A DNA stretch of 64,000 bases, taken from assembly GCA_030429565.1 (NCBI GenBank), contig JAUIFE010000011.1, positions 62,001 to 126,000 of the forward strand, in the 5' to 3' direction. The position numbers and the translations under genes were made by a program. Of the stretch, positions 61,369 to 64,000 are shown piece by piece. The first letter of the stretch is position 1. Each line of letters opens with the position of its first letter. The notes below the pieces were generated by a model. The model saw only the letters and a list, made by a program, of their open reading frames with translations. It searched no databases and was not told the origin of the DNA. The stretch is from Holophagae bacterium (GTDB lineage: Bacteria; Acidobacteriota; Holophagae; Acanthopleuribacterales; Acanthopleuribacteraceae).

Positions 61369-61777
61369 TACGGCGTTCCTGGGCGAGATCGGCAATAGAA
61401 CAGGGCATAAATCGTGAATCCCCAGTATTACAACGTAATGTGGTCAAATTGCCAAGGAGAAAATGCAATTTAGGCCGAGAATTTTTATGAATAAGCGTTC
61501 CGTTTTTTTTTCTGTTTCGATAATGGCTTCGGATTTCGTGCCTTGCAAACTTTTTAGTGCTTTAGACTTTAGATCGGTGCAGGGCGCTTTTGGTTGCCAC
61601 CCTGTGTTTGCCGTTTAAGTATAGTGACACGCGATTTTTTGCATGCGCAACGCTGCTTGGCGGAACAACTGTTGCGATAATATTAAAACCCTGTGAGGAA
61701 AAAGAAAAACGCCCCGGCGCCGATTTGCGGCGAAAGGGCGTTTTGTTGTGTATGGATCTGGACCTATTGGGTTTGTG
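61369..61777. other. Intergenic region
   Basis: AT-rich, about 400 bp; promoter region for the GGDEF gene on the minus strand is expected near 61400-61500. Contains the radical SAM terminator (listed). No gene supported. Confidence 0.4.
61695..61744 (-). terminator. Terminator of the radical SAM gene
   Basis: AAAACGCCC/GGGCGTTTT with an inner CGCCG/CGGCG stem; the minus strand runs into TTTTTCTTTTTCC. About 35 bp after the gene's stop. Confidence 0.8.
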
Positions 61778-63100
61778 TTAGGTGTAACGCGCCTCGCGCC
61801 AACGTTCGTCATAGAAGCGGGGCAACAAGCTGTCGACCTGTAGCAGGCCCGCTCGCGTTAGGTTGACCTTGCCGTCGCTAACCGTCAGCATGCCTTGGTT
61901 TTGCCAGTAATCGAGCGCGTCCGCGAAGGTTTCCAGCAAATCCTCGCCGAACTTTTGGTTTAAGGCTTGCGGATCGAGGGCGCCCAGCTTGAGCTGCAAG
62001 ATGGTTTCGCGAATAAACCGATCGTGGTCGCTGGTTTGATAGGCACGCCGTACCGGTAACGCCGATCCCTCAACCGCTTCGATGTACTTTTCAATCGACG
62101 GATGGTTTTGATAGTGAATGCCGCGCAGGTGGCCGAAGCTTGAACAACCCAACGGCAGTAAATCGGCACCGTGCCACAGGGCGTCACGGTAGACAAAACG
62201 TGAACGGCTTTTATTTTTGACCATCGTGTAGGCGCTCGACACGTCATATCCCGCTTGCTGTAAGCGGTTGATGGCGCTGTCGTGCCAGGCCCGTTTGGTC
62301 TTCCAATCGGCAAAGGTTTCGCCGTCGGCGCCTTGGAGCAAACCCTTCGAGTAAACGGTATTGTAGGGCAGTTCCATTTGGTAAATGGTAATACTATCGG
62401 GGTCGACCTCGATGGCCGTCTCGATGTTTTGGCGCCAGTTCGCCTCTGTTTCGCCGACCATGCCCGCGATCAAATCGATGTTGAGTTGGTCGAAGCCACG
62501 CGCCTTAATCCATGGCAACACCCTGTAGATTTCGGCGGAGAGGTGGGCGCGTCCGTTTTCCGAAAGCACGTCGTCGTTAAAGTTTTCCACGCCCAAACTC
62601 AGGCGGGTCACGCCCACATCGCGGATGGCGTCCAGTTTGGCTTCCGTCAGGGTTCCTGGCTCGCATTCAAAGGTAATTTCTTCTAAATCGTCGAACGACC
62701 AGTTTTGGCGCAAGTCGGCGAACAATTGGCGCAAGTGTTTGGCGCTAATATAGGACGGCGTGCCGCCACCGATGTAGAGAAACTTGGGTTTGCGGCCGGC
62801 GACGGCGGGGACTTTGCTAATCTGTGCCATCTCGCGCCCGAGTGCATCCAAATAGCGCTGGATTTGTTTGCTGTTTTTATCGGTATAAACCTTGAAGTAG
62901 CAAAACTTGCAGCGTTTGCGACAAAAGGGGATATGGACGTAGAGGCCCAGCGCTTGGTCGCTTTCGCCCGCTTGGGCGAGCACGCCGCGAAGTGGGTCCA
63001 CATCCGCTTCGTTCCAGGCGGAAAAGGGTGGGTAATTGGAAATAAAAACGCTGCCGACCTCGGTTTGACCGGCCTTGTTGGTGGTGTCCTCGTGCGCCAT
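61778..63100 (-). CDS. HemN/HemW-like radical SAM protein
   Basis: A 440-residue protein. The cluster motif YVHIPFCRKRCKFCYF (CxxxCxxC) binds a 4Fe-4S cluster; IGGGTPSYIS, FECEPGTL and RLSLGVENF are typical of the coproporphyrinogen-oxidase/HemW group. The C-terminal HemN-type domain is present (SFGHLRGIHYQN, then LKLGALDPQALNQKFG). Residue Tyr replaces the aromatic usually next to the last Cys (CYF rather than CxF), so the substrate may differ from heme biosynthesis. It lies 2 kb from the RiPP locus but on the opposite side of the terminator and in an operon with a beta-propeller gene; involvement in the RiPP pathway is possible but unsupported. Confidence 0.85.
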   Translation of the reverse strand: MAHEDTTNKAGQTEVGSVFISNYPPFSAWNEADVDPLRGVLAQAGESDQALGLYVHIPFCRKRCKFCYFKVYTDKNSKQIQRYLDALGREMAQISKVPAVAGRKPKFLYIGGGTPSYISAKHLRQLFADLRQNWSFDDLEEITFECEPGTLTEAKLDAIRDVGVTRLSLGVENFNDDVLSENGRAHLSAEIYRVLPWIKARGFDQLNIDLIAGMVGETEANWRQNIETAIEVDPDSITIYQMELPYNTVYSKGLLQGADGETFADWKTKRAWHDSAINRLQQAGYDVSSAYTMVKNKSRSRFVYRDALWHGADLLPLGCSSFGHLRGIHYQNHPSIEKYIEAVEGSALPVRRAYQTSDHDRFIRETILQLKLGALDPQALNQKFGEDLLETFADALDYWQNQGMLTVSDGKVNLTRAGLLQVDSLLPRFYDERWREARYT

Positions 63101-63117
63101 GACGTCTCCTTCGCGTG

Positions 63118-64000
63118 TTATTTATCGGCTTGGGTCAAACACAGGATCATGCCGTTTTTGAGACCCTGGACCAGGTGCCCGTTGGCGACGGCGGGTGAGG
63201 CGATGATTGCGCCGCCTGCTTCATAACGCCAGACATGGGCTCCGGTTTGAATATCGATGATTTCGAGACGACCCGACGTATCGCCAATGACGGCTAAATC
63301 GCCGCTGATGACCACCGAGGCGTCGAATTTGGCGCGGCCTTTGTAAGTCCACAACGGCTTACCGTCGGCGCTGCTGATGCCGTGAACCATTTTGTCGCGA
63401 CCGCCAATCACGAGTCGATCACCTTTGAGCGCGGGTGACCCATAAAAGGGGAACGCGCGTTTGGGGTGCTTATAGGACCATTTCGGTTGCTGGGTCTTGA
63501 GATCGAGCGCGAGCACTTGGTGACCAAAGGTGCCTAAATACAGGGTTTGGCCGTCACTGACCGGGCTGCCGGCGATGTTGCCGCCGATTTCGTATTTCCA
63601 TAGCTCGGCGCCGTCTTTGCTCGCGTAGGCGCGCACTAGGCCGTCGCAACCGGCAATCACCACGCTGTCGCCTGCGATGACCGGTGTCGCGTGAATGTAA
63701 CCGTCGGTTTCTTTGCGCCAAATGAGTTTGCCGTCGGCGAGGTTAAGGCAGTAAAGGTAGTAGTCGTAGGAGCCTACGTAAAGGCGGCCGTCCTTGTAGT
63801 TGGCCGAGGCGACAATCGCCGATTCGGCTTCGAAGCGCCAAATTTCTTTGAAATCGTCGCGTGACAGCGCGTAAAAAACCCCTTTTTCATCGCCGAAATA
63901 GATGCGGTCACCCAGCACCAAGGGCGAAGATTTAATCGCGTCGGCGGCTTTAAAACGCCGGCGTACGCTGCCGTCGTCCAAACTGAGTGCATACAAGTTG
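63118..64000 (-). CDS. PQQ-type beta-propeller repeat protein, 5' end cut by window edge
   Basis: The C-terminal 293 or so residues of a BamB/PQQ-like propeller: repeats of the type LYALSLDDGSVRRRF, YCLNLADGKLIWRKE, RAYASKDGAELWKYE, LALDLKTQQPKWSY, HGISSADGKPLWTY, EIIDIQTGAHVWRYE. Each ends in the W-x-(Y/F) tryptophan-docking position. The frame continues past the window end, so the N-terminus is unknown. Only 17 bp separate its stop from the radical SAM start downstream; they likely form an operon. Function unknown, possibly scaffolding or sensing. Confidence 0.85.
   Translation of the reverse strand, partial: NLYALSLDDGSVRRRFKAADAIKSSPLVLGDRIYFGDEKGVFYALSRDDFKEIWRFEAESAIVASANYKDGRLYVGSYDYYLYCLNLADGKLIWRKETDGYIHATPVIAGDSVVIAGCDGLVRAYASKDGAELWKYEIGGNIAGSPVSDGQTLYLGTFGHQVLALDLKTQQPKWSYKHPKRAFPFYGSPALKGDRLVIGGRDKMVHGISSADGKPLWTYKGRAKFDASVVISGDLAVIGDTSGRLEIIDIQTGAHVWRYEAGGAIIASPAVANGHLVQGLKNGMILCLTQADK

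Noticed and set aside
61778..64000. Radical SAM and beta-propeller genes as part of the RiPP pathway
   Set aside because: They lie beyond a bidirectional terminator and the GGDEF gene, in a separate operon; sequence resembles the general HemN/HemW group, so membership is not supported.

Overview
This 64 kb window is bacterial chromosome, mostly GC-rich. Several features point to an Acidobacteriota-type organism, possibly of the Holophagae/Acanthopleuribacter kind. These are a protein resembling the VWFA-related Acidobacterial family, a very large Ser/Thr kinase-TPR protein, a pseudokinase-FGE fusion, and Pal, LepB and AMIN-amidase envelope genes. This placement is inference; there is no rRNA in the window.

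Layout. (1) 1-6905: right end of an integrated mobile element. It holds a tyrosine integrase, an excisionase-like HTH protein, a rolling-circle (HUH) Rep protein, unknown genes and an adenosine-deaminase-like cargo gene that runs off the left edge, and it ends at a tRNA-Pro(CGG)-like sequence. (2) 6906-9569: decayed accessory DNA with a toxin-antitoxin pair whose toxin has a nonsense codon, a second antitoxin relic and two palindromic repeats. (3) 9570-36286: mostly ordinary chromosome. It contains glyA, a four-gene membrane redox operon (heme b membrane domain fused to a Rieske domain), a coiled-coil gene, a TerB-like gene, amidase-GerMN-lepB, pal, a VWFA gene, a signalling set (receiver-SpoIIE phosphatase, HATPase, pseudokinase-FGE), a CocE/S15 hydrolase, a YkvA-like gene, an arsC-like gene, a CBS gene and a DNA polymerase II homologue whose polymerase motifs are eroded. 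(4) 36287-50608: repeat-rich, partly AT-rich accessory segment with a 1464-residue kinase-TPR protein, an IS110-family element (possible bridge RNA and a frameshift at a slippery heptamer), two unrecognised proteins, palindromic repeats and a 220-bp direct repeat. (5) 50609-53201: sodium:solute symporter and glutathione transferase. (6) 53247-60099: the most interesting locus. (7) 60118-64000: a receiver-GGDEF gene broken by an in-frame amber codon, a HemN/HemW-like radical SAM protein and a PQQ-type beta-propeller cut by the right edge.

The 53-60 kb locus looks like an undescribed hybrid RiPP pathway. A leftward pair encodes a borosin-type (OphMA/SonM-like) N-methyltransferase and, 7 bases on, a single-chain TfuA-YcaO fusion of the kind expected for backbone thioamidation. 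Divergent from it run three related TPR proteins and an 83-residue peptide. The peptide's N-terminal half resembles the split-borosin precursor SonA, and its tail is a Cys-free Pro/Asp/Gly-rich stretch. A strong terminator closes the unit. I infer peptide backbone N-methylation combined with YcaO/TfuA chemistry, with the TPR proteins as possible scaffolds.

At least eight copies of a palindromic, MITE-like repeat (about 45-230 bp, ends like CCTRAACTGAGCGATTC) are scattered through intergenic DNA, one of them inside the RiPP locus.
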